From Riptortus pedestris (Eukaryota > Arthropoda > Insecta > Hemiptera > Alydidae): a stretch of DNA of 64,000 nt. The stretch covers positions 93,965,001 to 94,029,000 of the forward strand of contig CM032231.1 in NCBI GenBank assembly GCA_019009955.1, in the 5' to 3' direction. Below, in pieces: positions 1 through 12,312 of this stretch; within the stretch, counting starts at the first letter, position 1; each line of letters begins with the position of its first letter. Both the position numbers and the translations under genes were made by a program. The notes beneath the pieces were generated by a model that saw nothing but the letters and a program-made list of their open reading frames with translations, was not told where the DNA came from and ran no database searches.

Positions 1-66
1 TGGATAGGATCAATGGACATTTTTCAAAAATCGCGATACGAGTACGACCTCAATAGCTGATTCCTT
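1..66 (-). mobile_element. HINE L-end fragment
   Basis: The window opens inside a minus-strand HINE. The block matching GGATCGATGGACATTTGA, then CGACCTCAATAGCTGATT, is the L-terminal part; it runs into a T-run and lacks the final palindrome arm. The rest lies outside the window. Confidence 0.7.
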
Positions 67-579
67 TTTTTTTTTTTTTTATTACTACTTTTTTTTATCA
101 TTGTTCATTGAGTTTACTAAATAACGGAAAGGAAACAAAATGGAACAAAGAGGAATCTCTCATCTCAAAATGGAAAATTGAAATGAAATACCACGTAATG
201 TAATATAACTTGCCGAAAGAGAGAGCAATTCAATTTATTGAAATTGAAATAATTATTTTATACTATTAAGATGATGTTGACTAATTCCATTAAACTTTTA
301 TCGTTATGTAATGTCATTTATTGGAAAGAGTCGTAATAAAAAGGATAGTAAACAATGGAGTAAGAGCACGGATATTAGTGGTAGAACATGAAGACGTGCC
401 TTCGTGACTCTCGAATAATTATAACTAACAACAAATAACTAATAACAATGTTCGCAATTAGAATAATAAATAACTAATCTTATTAAAAGCTATGACTCGA
501 GTAAATAACATGAAAAAAAAAATGCAATTATTTTCATTTAGAATCTCATGTAGTCCTTGAATAATCATTGTTCATTATA

Positions 580-581
<2 letters not shown>
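67..581. other. AT-rich unique stretch
   Basis: No open frame of note, no repeat shared with the rest of the window and no RNA motif was seen. It starts with a T-run. Confidence 0.5.

Positions 582-633
<52 letters not shown>
582..633. repeat. (TA)n(TG)n microsatellite
   Basis: A compound dinucleotide tract of TA followed by TG. No HINE flank is recognisable on either side, so it is free-standing or its element has decayed. Confidence 0.9.
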
Positions 634-882
634 ATAAATAAGTCTTTAAGCCTTGTCTGAACTTTTATTTAAAATATACATTTTTTTTCACGTGTCAGGT
701 AAGAACTATGGCATCATAAACTGAAAATCTTGTCTTTCTGTCTGCCCACCCGTGAGTTATTCAATCGGGGAAAAAAGCTCATAGGATTTCAATAGACTTT
801 TATAATTGGGAGTACTACTCTCCTTAAGGTACAATATAGACTGCATGACAATTCGAAGTCTTAGCAACTGTACCAATGGCAA

Positions 883-1505
883 ACATTTCTTCAATTGTCC
901 ATCGATCCTGCCTAGGAGATGACGAAGATGGGGTCCGTTCAAAATGTTGTAAATATATTTATGCACCCCCCCCCCCACACACACATATATATACATACTT
1001 GTCTGTTAATACTTTAGCGCTCGCAATTTTTGTTTGATCATTACCAAACTCGATATTTAAACTTTTTTTGTAAAATGCCTGAAATCAGACCAGTGGAAGT
1101 GGGGGGGGGATTTCGATAATTCGAAATATCTTCGTTATTATACGTCGGATCGAAAAATTGTATGGAATCAGTCTTATTTATTGCAAATGTAATGTTCTAT
1201 AAATGTTGTTAGGTGCATGTTTTTTCTAAATTGAATATTAACCACGATTAAACCCCCACTCCATGTCATATTAACATTAAGCTAAAGTGTCATGAAGCAC
1301 TTCATTCCATGGTTAAATACCAAATATGGTTGTCATTGAACTTTTACTTTGTGAGACACATGCAAATGCGTTATGTAATGATGACATCAATCAAGATTTT
1401 TTGTTCATTACTCAAAAATGTTTCTTTAATCTCTACCATACTCAATCAAGACTTAATATCATATTTGTTCTTGGCTGAAATCGGGCCTAGAATGGTGGTG
1501 GTTTA
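883..1505 (+). mobile_element. HINE, truncated at both ends
   Basis: It starts in the L-proximal block (TCCATCGATCC, GAGATGACGAAGATG), passes a C-run plus (CA)n core at about 965-990, then monomer 1 and much of monomer 2 (GGCTGAAATCGGGCCTAG). Neither the L palindrome nor the R hairpin is present. The C-run replaces the usual (TA)n. Confidence 0.75.
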
Positions 1506-1650
1506 GAGAATGCCTAGTTTAAGGAATGTTAGGGCTATGCAATCTATATATTTTTATGAGAAACGATATTTAACAGAACCCATGAACGAGCATAAATTCC
1601 TTACCAATATCATGCTTAACCTAATACTGTCATAATATTAAGACGGTAAA

Positions 1651-1809
1651 ACCCAGAGCTGTTTGTTCAATTTTCACCTGGGTAATAAGAATTTATTTAG
1701 GTATGAAATCGTTCAATATAATCCCACCCAACCTCTAAAATATTGGAAAACTATAGATAATCAGTCCGAATTAGCCTTTATAGTATAAAGTGGACGTTAA
1801 TAAATAATA
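1651..1809 (+). mobile_element. tRNA-derived SINE, diverged
   Basis: It matches the SINE body seen at 18672 and (inverted) at 54184: B-box-like GTTCAATTTTCACCTGGG, AAGAATTTATT, TAATCCCACCC, then ACTATAGATAA, GAATTAGCC and GTGGACGTTAATAAATAAT at the 3' end. The A-box half of the tRNA head is lost. Confidence 0.7.
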
Positions 1810-1812
1810 CAT

Positions 1813-2640
1813 ATCGAAGGGAAATCATTTTTATTTCAACCTGGTAAGTAACACATCTTCAATACGAAAATGAATCATCATTCATCTTAACTGCGCTATG
1901 TGAATCAAAAAATCTTACAAGTGTATGAGTCCATAATTTCTGTCCATGTTACAGATGTTATATTATTTGATGAGAATTAAAGAACTGCTCATTGCATAAA
2001 TTAAGCTACTATTTAAACTTCCATATTTAACCATTCTCATTTCAACCTGCCAACGACGGGCAACACTGCTAGCCAGCCATAAAACTATACTAAAAGTAGG
2101 GGCACTTTGACAGGAATCCTATATTCAAAATTCATTATTGGCAGAGAACGAACGACTAAGCCTTTCAAGACCTAACTAATGGGCTTTTAAATAAATATAA
2201 ATGGCTAAAAATTTCACTTTGACTTTAGGCTATAAACTAGAAACATGCTGAAAATATTAGAAAAACGAAAGTCAAGTTTACGATCCACAAATAAAGGGAA
2301 GAATAAGCGATTGTCAGGCTCTAGCCTGGTCATAAAACAGTGATGGACAATTAATGTCTGGACTAGGCAACTGGCTAGGAGATCATCCATGTTAGGACTA
2401 GTCGTTAAAACATTCTATTAGTACAAAATGGAAAACTTTTATATGTTATATATAAAACGTTTATTCAAAGCTGATTCCTGACTGAAATTGCTATTCACCT
2501 TGATGTTAATAACATTTAATGACATAAATGTCCAATAAGGGTCTTATTGCAAAATGGTTTGCTTTAGGAATCACACCTGTTGCTCCGAACTCTACAAGAT
2601 GAATCTATTTTATGAATGCTCTTTACTCATTTTGTGACAG
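1813..2640. other. Unique non-coding stretch
   Basis: No supported gene. Scattered short frames only, and no repeat recognised elsewhere in the window. Confidence 0.5.
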
Positions 2641-3384
2641 AAAAAGTCCGTCACTCAGGGGCTGCGTAAACTAAGGAGGGTTTCCCAAGTGCTGATAAGA
2701 CACATTAGTCATCTTTTCTCTTCACATATTCTGACTGAAAACCAAAAAGTACAAATTACTCACTTAATATTTAAGTTAAGAAATTTTTTTTTGCAAATGT
2801 AATGTTCTATAAACGTTGTTATATACATGTATTCCCTTTCTTGAATATTAACCATGATATTTGCATTTTTTAGTTTTCAGCCTTCAGCAAACCCTCACTT
2901 CTACTCACGTTACATAAACAATACTCGGTTATGTAATAAACCACATCATTCGAAGCTTAAATACCAAATATTGTTTTCAACAGACATTTATTATACGAGG
3001 TACATGCAAATATGTTCTGGTGACCCCCCCCTCCCCCTTCGTAAGTTTTTGGACTATTTAAATTTGATTGATTGAGATAAAAATTATTCTGATTCATTGT
3101 AGAATACAGTACTAGATATAGTAAATAGTTTTCAATCACATTAATACGTTATATTAAGATAATTTTACAGTAATTATTTTTCTTTCCGGTAAGAAGTTGG
3201 CAGACCTGTTTGTTTACATTTCAGATGATTTCCATCGGGAGGTTTCTTATTATCGTTTTTATTTATTCACTTAATATTAACGGTGGTCTTGTGTTCTCGG
3301 TATGCAGATTTATCTATTGTTAAACTTCACGCGGGAAATCTGCTTACTTTACGCATCCCCTGCGTGACAGACTTTTTTTCCCAT
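2641..3384. mobile_element. HINE with R ends on both sides (foldback)
   Basis: The left part (2641-2785) is a minus-strand R end: AAAAAGTCCGTCACTCAGG followed by GGCTGCGTAAACTAAG. From 2786 the sequence turns to plus orientation (monomer 1, C-run, variant internal region) and ends with GGGAAATCTGCTTAC, the hairpin ACGCATCCCCTGCGT and GACAGACTTTTTTT. Both termini are therefore R ends in inverted orientation; no L end is present. Confidence 0.75.
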
Positions 3385-4174
3385 ATGCCATTGTTTTTGA
3401 GCCTCAATTAGAAAGTAAGGCGAAGCCACTGAAATTCTTTGTGACTATCCCCCAAAATGCGTTTTCGTGGGTTTCGAGACATCCCTGTTACTTGATAGAC
3501 GGAGTACCCAATGGATAAACACATATAAAACCATATTGTTTTTATCAAATACACTCTTATTGAACTTTTTTCACTCAGGAATTCACTGGAGTTTTGGTAT
3601 ATTTTAGCACATTTCCCTTTTATGGTTCACAAGTGTTCGTTTTACTGCGCCTTCCATCCAGCTCTCTGCAATGCCCGCACAACTGGGATAGAAAACCAGT
3701 AAGTTATCAGCGTGCATAATAAACAACCTATTTTATAAACAGGTTCATTTTAAATTATACCCTACTTGAATTATTAATATTTTACAAAGGCTGTTTACGC
3801 TAAATGACTAGTATGAACTGAAAACTACATTGTATTCACACATATGCTATAGCAATTCATAGCTAATGTTCGTTATGTGGGTACAACTCAAATGTTTTAA
3901 CAAATTTTTGTTGTCCATTCAATAATATTAAAGGAGCAGTTTAATTAAAGATAATAATGCAATGTGATTTATTCATTTATAAATAGAAACCAGTTTCAGT
4001 TTTTTTTTTGTTATATTTTTGAGAAATGAATGTGACATTTATCGTTTCACCTGGTTCCAAGAGATCATTGTAAGGTAATTGAGTAGCTACTGGAATAATA
4101 AAATCCTTGGCACTTTATGGGCCCGAAAAGATTTTCATTTTCAATATAGGTCAATTCAAAATATGTTATGCTAC
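3385..4174. other. Unique non-coding stretch
   Basis: Nothing identifiable: AT-rich with no long frame and no shared repeat. Confidence 0.5.
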
Positions 4175-4357
4175 TAAGGGTAATAGGGACGGGTTATCTA
4201 CAGGTTACCAACCTTTTCTAGCTAGGGTGTGGCTAAGGATTTTCTTGTGCGTGTTCGTCACTGAATAAATTCCACTTGTCAAGAAGGGAATCAAACCTTT
4301 GGCTTTTAGGTTTATCAAATGAAAGACTAACCGCCTTAACTCACATGGCTGAGCCCC
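4175..4357 (-). mobile_element. tRNA-derived SINE
   Basis: Minus-strand copy. On the plus strand it reads GGGACGGGTTATCTACAGG, CTTTTCTAGCTAGGGTG, CTAAGGATTTTCTTG, AATCAAACC (B-box complement) and TTAACTCACATGGCTGAGCC (A-box side). The head lies at the high coordinate. It is diverged but near full length, lacking only the ATT-rich tail. Confidence 0.75.
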
Positions 4358-5907
4358 TAAAGGTGAATTTAAAATATGACGTCTCCAACCAGACACGCTT
4401 TTTAAAAGAATCAAAAGTTATCTTTCTATAAAGCTGTTGTCAAATATCAGTTGAAAGTTAACTTTGGATTTAGTATTCCAAATTTTCTTTATTTTAGTGT
4501 TAGCATCAAAAAGCAGTACTCGGTACAATCCTTTATTAATTCAATCAATGAGTTCTATTTAATATAGGCATTTAGTGTGATGACGTGAGCATTTGAAAAA
4601 TAAAAACATTGGAAGGAGAATTTAAATTGACCAATTTTATTATTTTAGAGGCCTTATTTTAATAGTTCTAATATCATTATGTCGAGCTTCACTTGTAAGT
4701 TTAAATTAAACTTTTAACCATAGTTTTCCCCCAATTAATGAATGTTATCAAATTTTCTGACCTACCAGGTGACGAAATGAACAGCCGTGATGAGGTGATA
4801 AGAAAGACGGGGTGGGAGTTTAACTGGAAACGGCCTATCCTGGGAATGAGGCCTAGACAGCTCAGCAACTTCTCCAATATTTTTATTTAACAAGAATTAA
4901 CTGCGAAGAAGAGCAAGACCTGCATTCCGTGGTTATATCAACCACAAACAAGCCCTCCCTGAGTCATTCGTTGTTTAGCATGCGACCAGCGAGCTACTTT
5001 TTAGCAACTTCTGTTTCTACCTCTCAGCATCATCTGCTACATCTTCATTCCATAGAGGTATGTGGTGAATGAAATTGAGTCATCAAATTTCCTTACCTTA
5101 ACTTGTTAAATGCATATTAGTAATTAAAGAGAAACATACAGGAGAAATACAATTTGGCTTCTGAGAATGTTCTTATAATCTCCTCATCTGTTCTTTTGTC
5201 TGTCGTAGACTTCACAATGTTCCAAATGCTTACATTCATGAACTTTGTCATAGATTTTTAGTTCATTATGCTTCATCATTCGTTATAGCGACTATAACAA
5301 TGTGAGATGCCCCATTTGAGGGTGTTCTTAAAAATAAGACCCCCCCCCCTCCTCCTTACATTATAATGCACAAAATAATCTATCAAATAAATATCAGATT
5401 TTACTTTTAACTTCTAAAAACGTTATCAATCATCACGTTAGATGCCCTTTTGTTGACTAAAAACCTTTAGGAGACATTTACAGTAACATAAATAGTAAAA
5501 AGTGATTTAAAATTTATACATATATGAAACTCTTAGTTTTGCGAATCTAAGAAAATAATATTTTTTAATTTAGAAACACGCCAATTATGTTGAAGATTGT
5601 GGGCAAACGTCTTGTTTTAAGCTTTTTAGACAAAAAATTAAATTACATTTTAGATAGTTTATTTGGTAACCTCTTTGTACATTCTGACTATATCTGGCTT
5701 AGTCAGCTCATACAGGTTGTAGGCAACATAGAGATAGTATTCTAACAATTCTTTCTACTTTTTCTTGTGCCTATATTATTGTATAGCCTCACGAAGGAGG
5801 AAACGGGCCTCCTTTTCCCCTTATATATATAAACATCAACTGCCAATATTATATAAATCATAACCATCATCATGAACTGAATTAATAATATAATAAAATT
5901 AAAGTTT
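4358..5907. other. Unique non-coding stretch
   Basis: About 1.5 kb without a convincing gene. A C-run near 5341 resembles those inside HINEs, but its flanks do not match the family. Confidence 0.45.
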
Positions 5908-5914
5908 GTTAAGA

Positions 5915-5948
<34 letters not shown>

Positions 5949-6048
5949 TATTGTTAAGAGTATATATATATATATACTATTGTTAAGAGTATATATATAT
6001 ATATATACTATTGTTAAGAGTATATATATATATATACTATTGTTAAGA

Positions 6049-6080
<32 letters not shown>

Positions 6081-6091
6081 TATTGTTAAGA

Positions 6092-6124
<33 letters not shown>
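5908..6124. repeat. Minisatellite of (TA)n plus CTATTGTTAAGAG
   Basis: GTTAAGAG occurs six times, five of them as CTATTGTTAAGAG, separated by (TA) runs of variable length. This is a tandem array whose unit is a fixed 13-mer plus a variable TA tract, consistent with slippage and unequal exchange. No HINE flank is present. Confidence 0.85.
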
Positions 6125-6127
<3 letters not shown>

Positions 6128-6202
6128 GAAATGCAATTCCATCCCTGAAATATACACAGATAACGTCAGATGATTACATTTGCTGATTTCTGTCTTATTG
6201 AA

Positions 6203-6340
6203 TGTTATTTATTTACGTCCACTTTGTGCTACTAAATCTAAGTGGAACGGGTTATCTACATTTTACCACCTTTTCTAGGCCGGGTGGAACTAAGGATTAT
6301 TTCATGATTTCGCCAAATAAATTGCTGTCGGTGCAAGAAG
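6203..6340 (-). mobile_element. SINE, head-truncated
   Basis: The 3' portion of the tRNA-derived SINE in minus orientation: TTATTTACGTCCACTTTG, GGAACGGGTTATCTAC, CTTTTCTAGGCCGGGTGG and CTAAGGATTATTTCATG, then divergence before the B box. Confidence 0.7.
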
Positions 6341-6764
6341 GTGGACATTGGTAGAAAATTTTGAAAAATCAAATGTACAACTTGGAAAATGAAGCATTAT
6401 CACGGGGGAAGCATAACCTCTTTTTAACTACCCCATGTAAACCCTGCAATGTGATTACACGATTTTCATAATTTAAACAATATCTTCCCATATCTTTATT
6501 TATAATATTTTTTAATGAAACAATACTTATATTTTCCCACATATATGTTATTTTTCGATCAGTAACATTTAATTAAATTTATGTTAACAAAGTAAGGGGC
6601 GAAGAGCTATTCATTCAATCCTTCTTATTTTTATATTGGATTGTTTTGATTCTTTTCTTGCAGTGTGTACTACCATTTTGAAAACTTGTCATTAGAACTG
6701 CCTGACAACACAATGCCCATCCTTACAACTGTAGTCATCCATTTATTATAGAATTTTTCTTAAC

Positions 6765-6849
6765 ATATTCCAAGCATCAAAATAATTTCGTTTTATTAAC
6801 GGACGAACTTCCAGATATGATTTTAGAGCAAGCGGTGACAACGATTTAT
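6765..6849 (+). repeat. Left arm of an 85-bp inverted repeat
   Basis: This segment (with ATATTCCAAGCATC and ATGATTTTAGAGCAAGC) recurs in inverted orientation at 7414-7498. The arms are visibly similar along their length with scattered differences. The family is not recognised. Confidence 0.75.
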
Positions 6850-7247
6850 CTACCTACAACTTATATTTATATATTAAAGTCTTTAAGGTTCAGTAAACTT
6901 ATATTAAGGGCACTGTATGGTTCAGATTTTACAATAATTATTATAAGAAGGGATGATACTTCATGTTTAATTAATAATACTTATATAATTAACTTATTCA
7001 TAATTATAATTAACTTAAGCATAATGTTTTTTTTTTAGAATTATTTTCTTTATACTTTATAGAATGAAATTATTCACAGACGAATTTTAGAAACTTTATT
7101 GTTTAATTTCACTTTTGTAGGAAGTAGTTTCGTCGTGAAATTTCATCTATATGACAACCGTGGTCTGATTATGTGCAGTTTAATCATCAAGGATGTCGAG
7201 TGTTGTTGTTACGTCTCATTACTTTTTATTGCCATTTATTTACCCTT

Positions 7248-7390
7248 TTTAGTAATTTTCCGTTGAAGGAAATCGGCCAATGATGTATTCATGATGCGAT
7301 TTTCGAAACATTTCTTGAAATGTCCATCAAGCCTTTCCAGGAGATGACGAAAATTAGGTCCGTTCAATATATATATATATATATATATTA
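7248..7390 (+). mobile_element. HINE L-end fragment
   Basis: Decayed L end (GGAAATCGGCCAATGATG, then CATGATGCGATTTTCG), the block CATCAAGCC to GAGATGACGAAAATTAGG, then (TA)n, where it stops. It lies between the two inverted-repeat arms. Confidence 0.65.
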
Positions 7391-7413
7391 TAGTCGTAAA
7401 TCGACTATAATCA

Positions 7414-7498
7414 ATAAATCGTTGCTACTGCTTGCTCTAAAATCATATCTCTAATTTCTTCCAATATTAAAACAAAATTATTTTGGTGCTTGGAATAT
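7414..7498 (-). repeat. Right arm of the 85-bp inverted repeat
   Basis: Reverse complement counterpart of 6765-6849. Its outer end abuts the R end of a HINE (7502), so that HINE may have inserted at or beside this element's border. A short palindrome, TATAGTCG-TAAAT-CGACTATA, lies just inside at about 7390-7410. Confidence 0.75.
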
Positions 7499-7501
7499 AT
7501 C

Positions 7502-8021
7502 AAAAAGTCCGTCACGCAGGGGCTGCGTAAACTAAGCAGATTTCCCATGTGGTTTTACAATAGAGAAATTTCACGAGAGCCGAACAGTTAAGGAAACGGC
7601 CGACCTAGCTTTTGGCGGAAAACTCACTCAAATCTGTTACCCGCCCAGATTTAATAAAAATGCAAATATCTCGGTTAATATTCAAGAAAGAGAATAAATG
7701 TATATAATAATATTTATAGTGAATTTAATTTGCAATAAGATTGATTCTATACAATTTTTCGATACGACGTATAGTAACGGAAATATTTCGAATTTTCGAA
7801 AATCCTCCCCTCTAACCCCCCCTCCCACTGGTCCGATTTCAGCCGTTAACGAACTTGATCTTTCTTTTTACATAAAACGCCTAATATCGAGTTTGGTAAC
7901 GATCAAACAAAAATTGCGACCGCTAGAGCGGTAACAGACAAAACAGTTTTGAACGGACCTCATTTTCGTCCTCTACTAGGTAGGATCGATGGACATTTGA
8001 AGAAAAATTTCGAAAATTCAT
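7502..8021 (-). mobile_element. HINE, GC-cassette subtype
   Basis: Clear R end AAAAGTCCGTCACGC, hairpin ACGCAGGGGCTGCGT, AAGCAGATTTCCCATG, then a GC-richer cassette (AACGGCCGACCTAGC, TTTTGGCGG), monomer 1 and the L-proximal block to about 8021. It lacks (TA)n before CAGTTTTGAACGGACC and loses the L palindrome. A (TG)n tract follows at 8022-8046. Confidence 0.8.
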
Positions 8022-8046
8022 ATATATGTATGTGTGTGTGTGTGTG

Positions 8047-8365
8047 AACAATAAAGATCCAGTTCGTTAATTACAGAAATCGGACAAATGGGAGGAGATG
8101 TTTACAGGAGGGAATTTCGAAAATTTGAAAAATCTCCGTTACTATAAATCAGAATGAAAAATTGTATAGAACCAATCATATTGAAAATTAAATTACCTAC
8201 AAATACTGTTTTATAATGTCTTTCTCTATCTCGAATATTAATCGATATATTTGCATTTTTTTAATTTATAAACTTCTTTGTCATTGCACGTTATGAATAA
8301 GCCAACATATCATATAATCTTATTTCAAGCTGAAATACCAAATATTGTGTTCCATAAATCATTTT
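8047..8365 (+). mobile_element. HINE monomer-1 fragment
   Basis: Plus-orientation monomer 1 (GATCCAGTTCGTTAATTAC, GGAATTTCGAAAATTTG, ATTAATCGATATATTTGC) immediately after (TG)n, so it sits head-to-head with the minus-strand copy on its left. It fades near 8365. Confidence 0.7.
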
Positions 8366-8928
8366 TTTCTACTCCATTTTACCATTTAGCCGTATGTTCA
8401 ATTTGCCTTGTCTGATCAAGGGTTATTACACGTTCCGGATGTCGCGTGTTGCGAGATAATATGTCACTTTAATTGTGCTTGTCATAAATTAATCTTGGCT
8501 CCGTCAATTCGTCTCTGTCTCATTGTTACTCTGTTGGTTAATTCAATGATGTAACCAGTTGTAGGGGTTCTCACAGTAAGTTTAATGAGTATGCGAAATT
8601 CATTTTGAGAAAATTAATTAATTAAAACAAAAAGTGACGTTACATTTCGCAACAACTCCGAGCACATGTGAAGGCAAATACTAAATAAATCACCAAAGAA
8701 GACTTAAGAATGGTGGTCTTCATTCCATTATTTTAATATGCCTTTTATGACAGCAAGCCAACTTGAAGAATGTTAAATGTAGCATTTATAAAGTAAGTAT
8801 ATATGCATGTAGGTATTATATATTAAACATAAAAATAATAACTAAGTAAAATTGATTAAACTAGTTAGTTACAGTTTCCAGCTATTTTTAAAAGTTTCAC
8901 ATGCAGTAAAATGTACCTGCTCCAAAAC
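8366..8928. other. Unique non-coding stretch
   Basis: No supported gene or known repeat. Confidence 0.5.
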
Positions 8929-8934
8929 ACACAC

Positions 8935-8995
<61 letters not shown>
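8929..8995. repeat. (CA)n(TA)n microsatellite
   Basis: A long CA tract ending in a short TA tract, directly before HINE-derived sequence. Confidence 0.9.
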
Positions 8996-8999
8996 AAAC

Positions 9000-9459
9000 A
9001 CGCTTTTGATCTCATACGTATTTGATATATCTCACAAAGTAAAAGTTTAACAGTTAATGTTTTAATAAAAACAATAATTGGTATTTCAGCTTCCTATAAA
9101 GTGGTTCATGATATAACAGCTTATTGTAAATATGACATGAGTAGGGGTGGGGATTTACTAATGACCAAAAAATAAAATATGGAAATATCTCGGTTAATAT
9201 TCAATATAGAGAAAACATCTACATAACAGCATTTCTATAAGATATAAGATTGATTTTATACAATGTTTTGATCTGACGTGGAGAATTAAAGCGGAGATAT
9301 CTTGAATTTTAGAAATTTCCTTCCTCTAACCCCCCCCCCCTCCCACTTGTCGGATTTCAGCTATTAACGAACTTGACCTTTAGATTTTATATAAAAAGTT
9401 TAAATATCGAGTTTGGTAATGATCAAACAAAAATTGCGATGACTAGAGCTTAAACAGAC

Positions 9460-9514
<55 letters not shown>

Positions 9515-9630
9515 TTTGAATGAGCCTCATTTTCGTAACCTCCCTTAGATGGACATTTAAGGACATTTTTCGAAAATCGTGTTTGAGTACAACCTCAATC
9601 GCCAATTTCTCTTAGAGGAAATCTGCTAAT
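9000..9630 (-). mobile_element. HINE lacking its R end
   Basis: Contains monomer 1 (ATCTCGGTTAATATTCAA, a run of ten C, CGGATTTCAGCTATTAACG), (TA)n at 9463-9512, and the L end (CAATCGCCAATTTCTC to GGAAATCTGCTAAT). The R hairpin is missing. Confidence 0.8.
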
Positions 9631-9792
9631 AAATAGAGAATTTAATGCACAAATGAGTTCATTGAGAATAAGAAAAATCTGTTTTGGTTCTTAATTTTCT
9701 ATTACATTATGTTTGATTAGTTCATGCGTACTCTGAAGCAATAAGTTATTTTATTTCCCTATTCAATTTGGAAAAGTACGAATTCAATTTTA

Positions 9793-9840
9793 TTATTACT
9801 ATTATTTATTAACGTACACTTTTTGCAACTTAGGCTAAAA
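9793..9840 (-). mobile_element. SINE 3'-tail fragment
   Basis: ATTATTTATTAACGTACAC then TTTTTGCAACTTAGGCTAA matches the 3' terminus of the full SINE at 54184. Only about 48 bp remain. Confidence 0.65.
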
Positions 9841-10065
9841 TTCAATTTTATTGCTGTAGTATTAAAATTGGAAGTGAATAGTTACTCTAAACTATTAGAG
9901 TTAAGCAATAGTCAATAGAGTGAAAAGTGCTGGATAAATCAACAAACAATCTTTGTAAACAAATAGAAGTGCTATATCAGATGATGTTTGTATTCTTCAT
10001 AAACACTATTGATTCTTAAATCTTCCATTATTGACACCTAGCTCCGACTTTTTTTTACCAACTGG

Positions 10066-10182
10066 TTTAGCAGTTTTCCTTAAGGGAAATTAGTTATTGA
10101 GGTCGTACTCATGACGCAACTTTTGAAAAATTCCTTCAAATATCTAAAGACCTTAAGTAAGACATGAAAATGAAGCACTTTC

Positions 10183-10256
<74 letters not shown>

Positions 10257-10921
10257 TTTTATTTGCCTGTTTTCGCTTTGACGGTCGCAGTTTTTGTTTT
10301 ATTGCCACCAAACTTGATATATAAACCTTTCATGCTAAACTAAAGATTAAGTTCGTTAACGGCTAAATTTGTACCTGGCGGAGGGGGCCTTAGAGAGAGA
10401 GTATTTTGAAAATTCGAAATATACCCTCTATTACGCGTCGGTTCGAAAAAATGTTCAGAATCAATCTTATTGCAAATGTAATTTTTTATAACTGGTGTTA
10501 TGTACATTTGTTATCTTTATTGAATATTCATGACATGCCATATCAACTATCATGAACCACTTCTTTCTAAGGTTATATACCAAATGTTGTTTTCAAGAAC
10601 CCTTTCTTATGCGAGATACATGCGAATTCGTCGTGTGATGACGTCATAAATTAACTTTTTAACGTTTTAACTTAAAAATTTTGAAGATCTAATCTAGTTA
10701 AACTGATTAGATATCCTACAATTGTCGTTCTATGCAAATTCGTCACCTTAAATACTAATCGAGTTATTCGTACGTTTTCAGACCTCAGATCCCCTCCCCC
10801 CACCTCGGGCCCTTCCACCCCTCGATTTTTTATAAAGAAATAGAAAATATTTGGTTAGATGACTTGTGTCACTCCAGCACGTGGGAAATATGCTTAATTT
10901 ACGAAGCCCTTGCTTATGTTA
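10066..10921 (+). mobile_element. HINE, near full length
   Basis: Begins TTTAGCAGTTTTCCTTAAGG, with the L block, (TA)n at 10187-10246, a G-rich tract, monomers 1 and 2, and a C-rich tract at 10791-10805. It ends GTGGGAAATATGC, TACGAAGCCCTTGC. The R hairpin is degenerate. No coding capacity. Confidence 0.8.
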
Positions 10922-11664
10922 TGTTACGAAGTGTATGAATGTTGGTTTCTTAATTAATGTATTTGACTTAAAACTTTTCAACATATGAAATAAATATATT
11001 GAAGCGTTCAATGATAACCAATAATTCGTATATTGGAGAATATCATTAGCATTCATGACGTAGATGAAGAAACCAATGAAATGGGAACGAAAAAGGAACA
11101 AGGCGACGAAATAATTTGTACTAATATTTATAAATTGTTCCATTATAGAATACAACTTTACGTTATGTCATTGTTATCATTGGATATCTTTTTATGTAAA
11201 ACTGTTTGTCGAGAAGGAAAATAAATTTCAAACATGGTCAATATATATTGGGTGGACGCTATTGTATTGAATTCGAAACCGGTCTTAAAAATGCATTTAG
11301 GAACGGCTGTGACATTCTGTTTATAAAAAAAAAAAATGTTTGTATATTTTTATACAAAATCTATATGATAAACTCTAAAACACCTGTAAATTTAAATTTT
11401 CAACATTGGGAGTGTTACTGGAAACAACAAATTTCCTCATCAACTAAATGACGTTATTATCAACTAAATGATTTGAATTAGAAAGTACTTTTTTTCCTTC
11501 CTTTGGTTTTCGGAGTTTAAGAGAATACAAAATCACAATACAACCCTCAAATGGAAATTCTTCTTCGGTATTTCATTATGAACACTTTAAACGTTCTTGA
11601 TATTGAGTTAACATAATAATGTACTTTCTGTTTAAACAAAATTCCTTGAAACAACATCAGAATT

Positions 11665-11734
<70 letters not shown>

Positions 11735-12312
11735 ATCAGTAATAGTACTAAACTCTTTTATAACCGACTGTGGCCATAAATAGTTTGAATGCTTTTGAAA
11801 AACAGCCAATAAAAGAATTAGAATAATATTTTATTTATCTGATTCAAAAATGTATGACTTTCTTTAATTGAAAGTTGAGTTTGTTTATGGGTTTTCATTT
11901 ATTATATGCCTGTGGCAGAGCCATAAGTCTGGAACTGTTCAATAAGAAATGAGTTTTTATTCGACTGCCGATACCCCATTAACCAATTGAATTTTGAAGA
12001 TGGATGACTACCCTAATTCGTAATTGGAGCCAATGTCCAATCAATGCATAACAAGATGGGGGTGCAAGTAGCCTGGGGCCTTGTCCTCAGGGAGTACAAA
12101 AAAATGCAAGAAATGATTAAAGAAAAAGTTTTTCAAATAAAAAAAGGAACGGTGTTTTGTGTATGGTCATTAAAATGATTAGTTGTAGTAGATTATAGGA
12201 AAAGATAGAAATATAGATAGATAAGAAGGATAGTGACCAAAGGAAGTGTAATACAATCAGCATGCTGTTAGCAAACATTTCTTGTGTCGAACAGACAATT
12301 ATGAACCGTTAA
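10922..12312. other. Unique stretch with a (TA)n tract
   Basis: Frames of up to 81 codons near 11033-11451 show no recognisable domain, and no splice context stands out. A long (TA)n lies at 11670-11730 without HINE flanks. Confidence 0.45.

Noticed and set aside
5908..6124. CRISPR-like repeat spacing
   Set aside because: The spacers are (TA)n, not unique sequences, and the genome is eukaryotic.
5980..6186. 68-codon Ile/Tyr-rich frame
   Set aside because: It is translation of (TA)n minisatellite units; the same applies to frames at 16422-16697, 38787-39188, 48565-48885 and 57673-57918.
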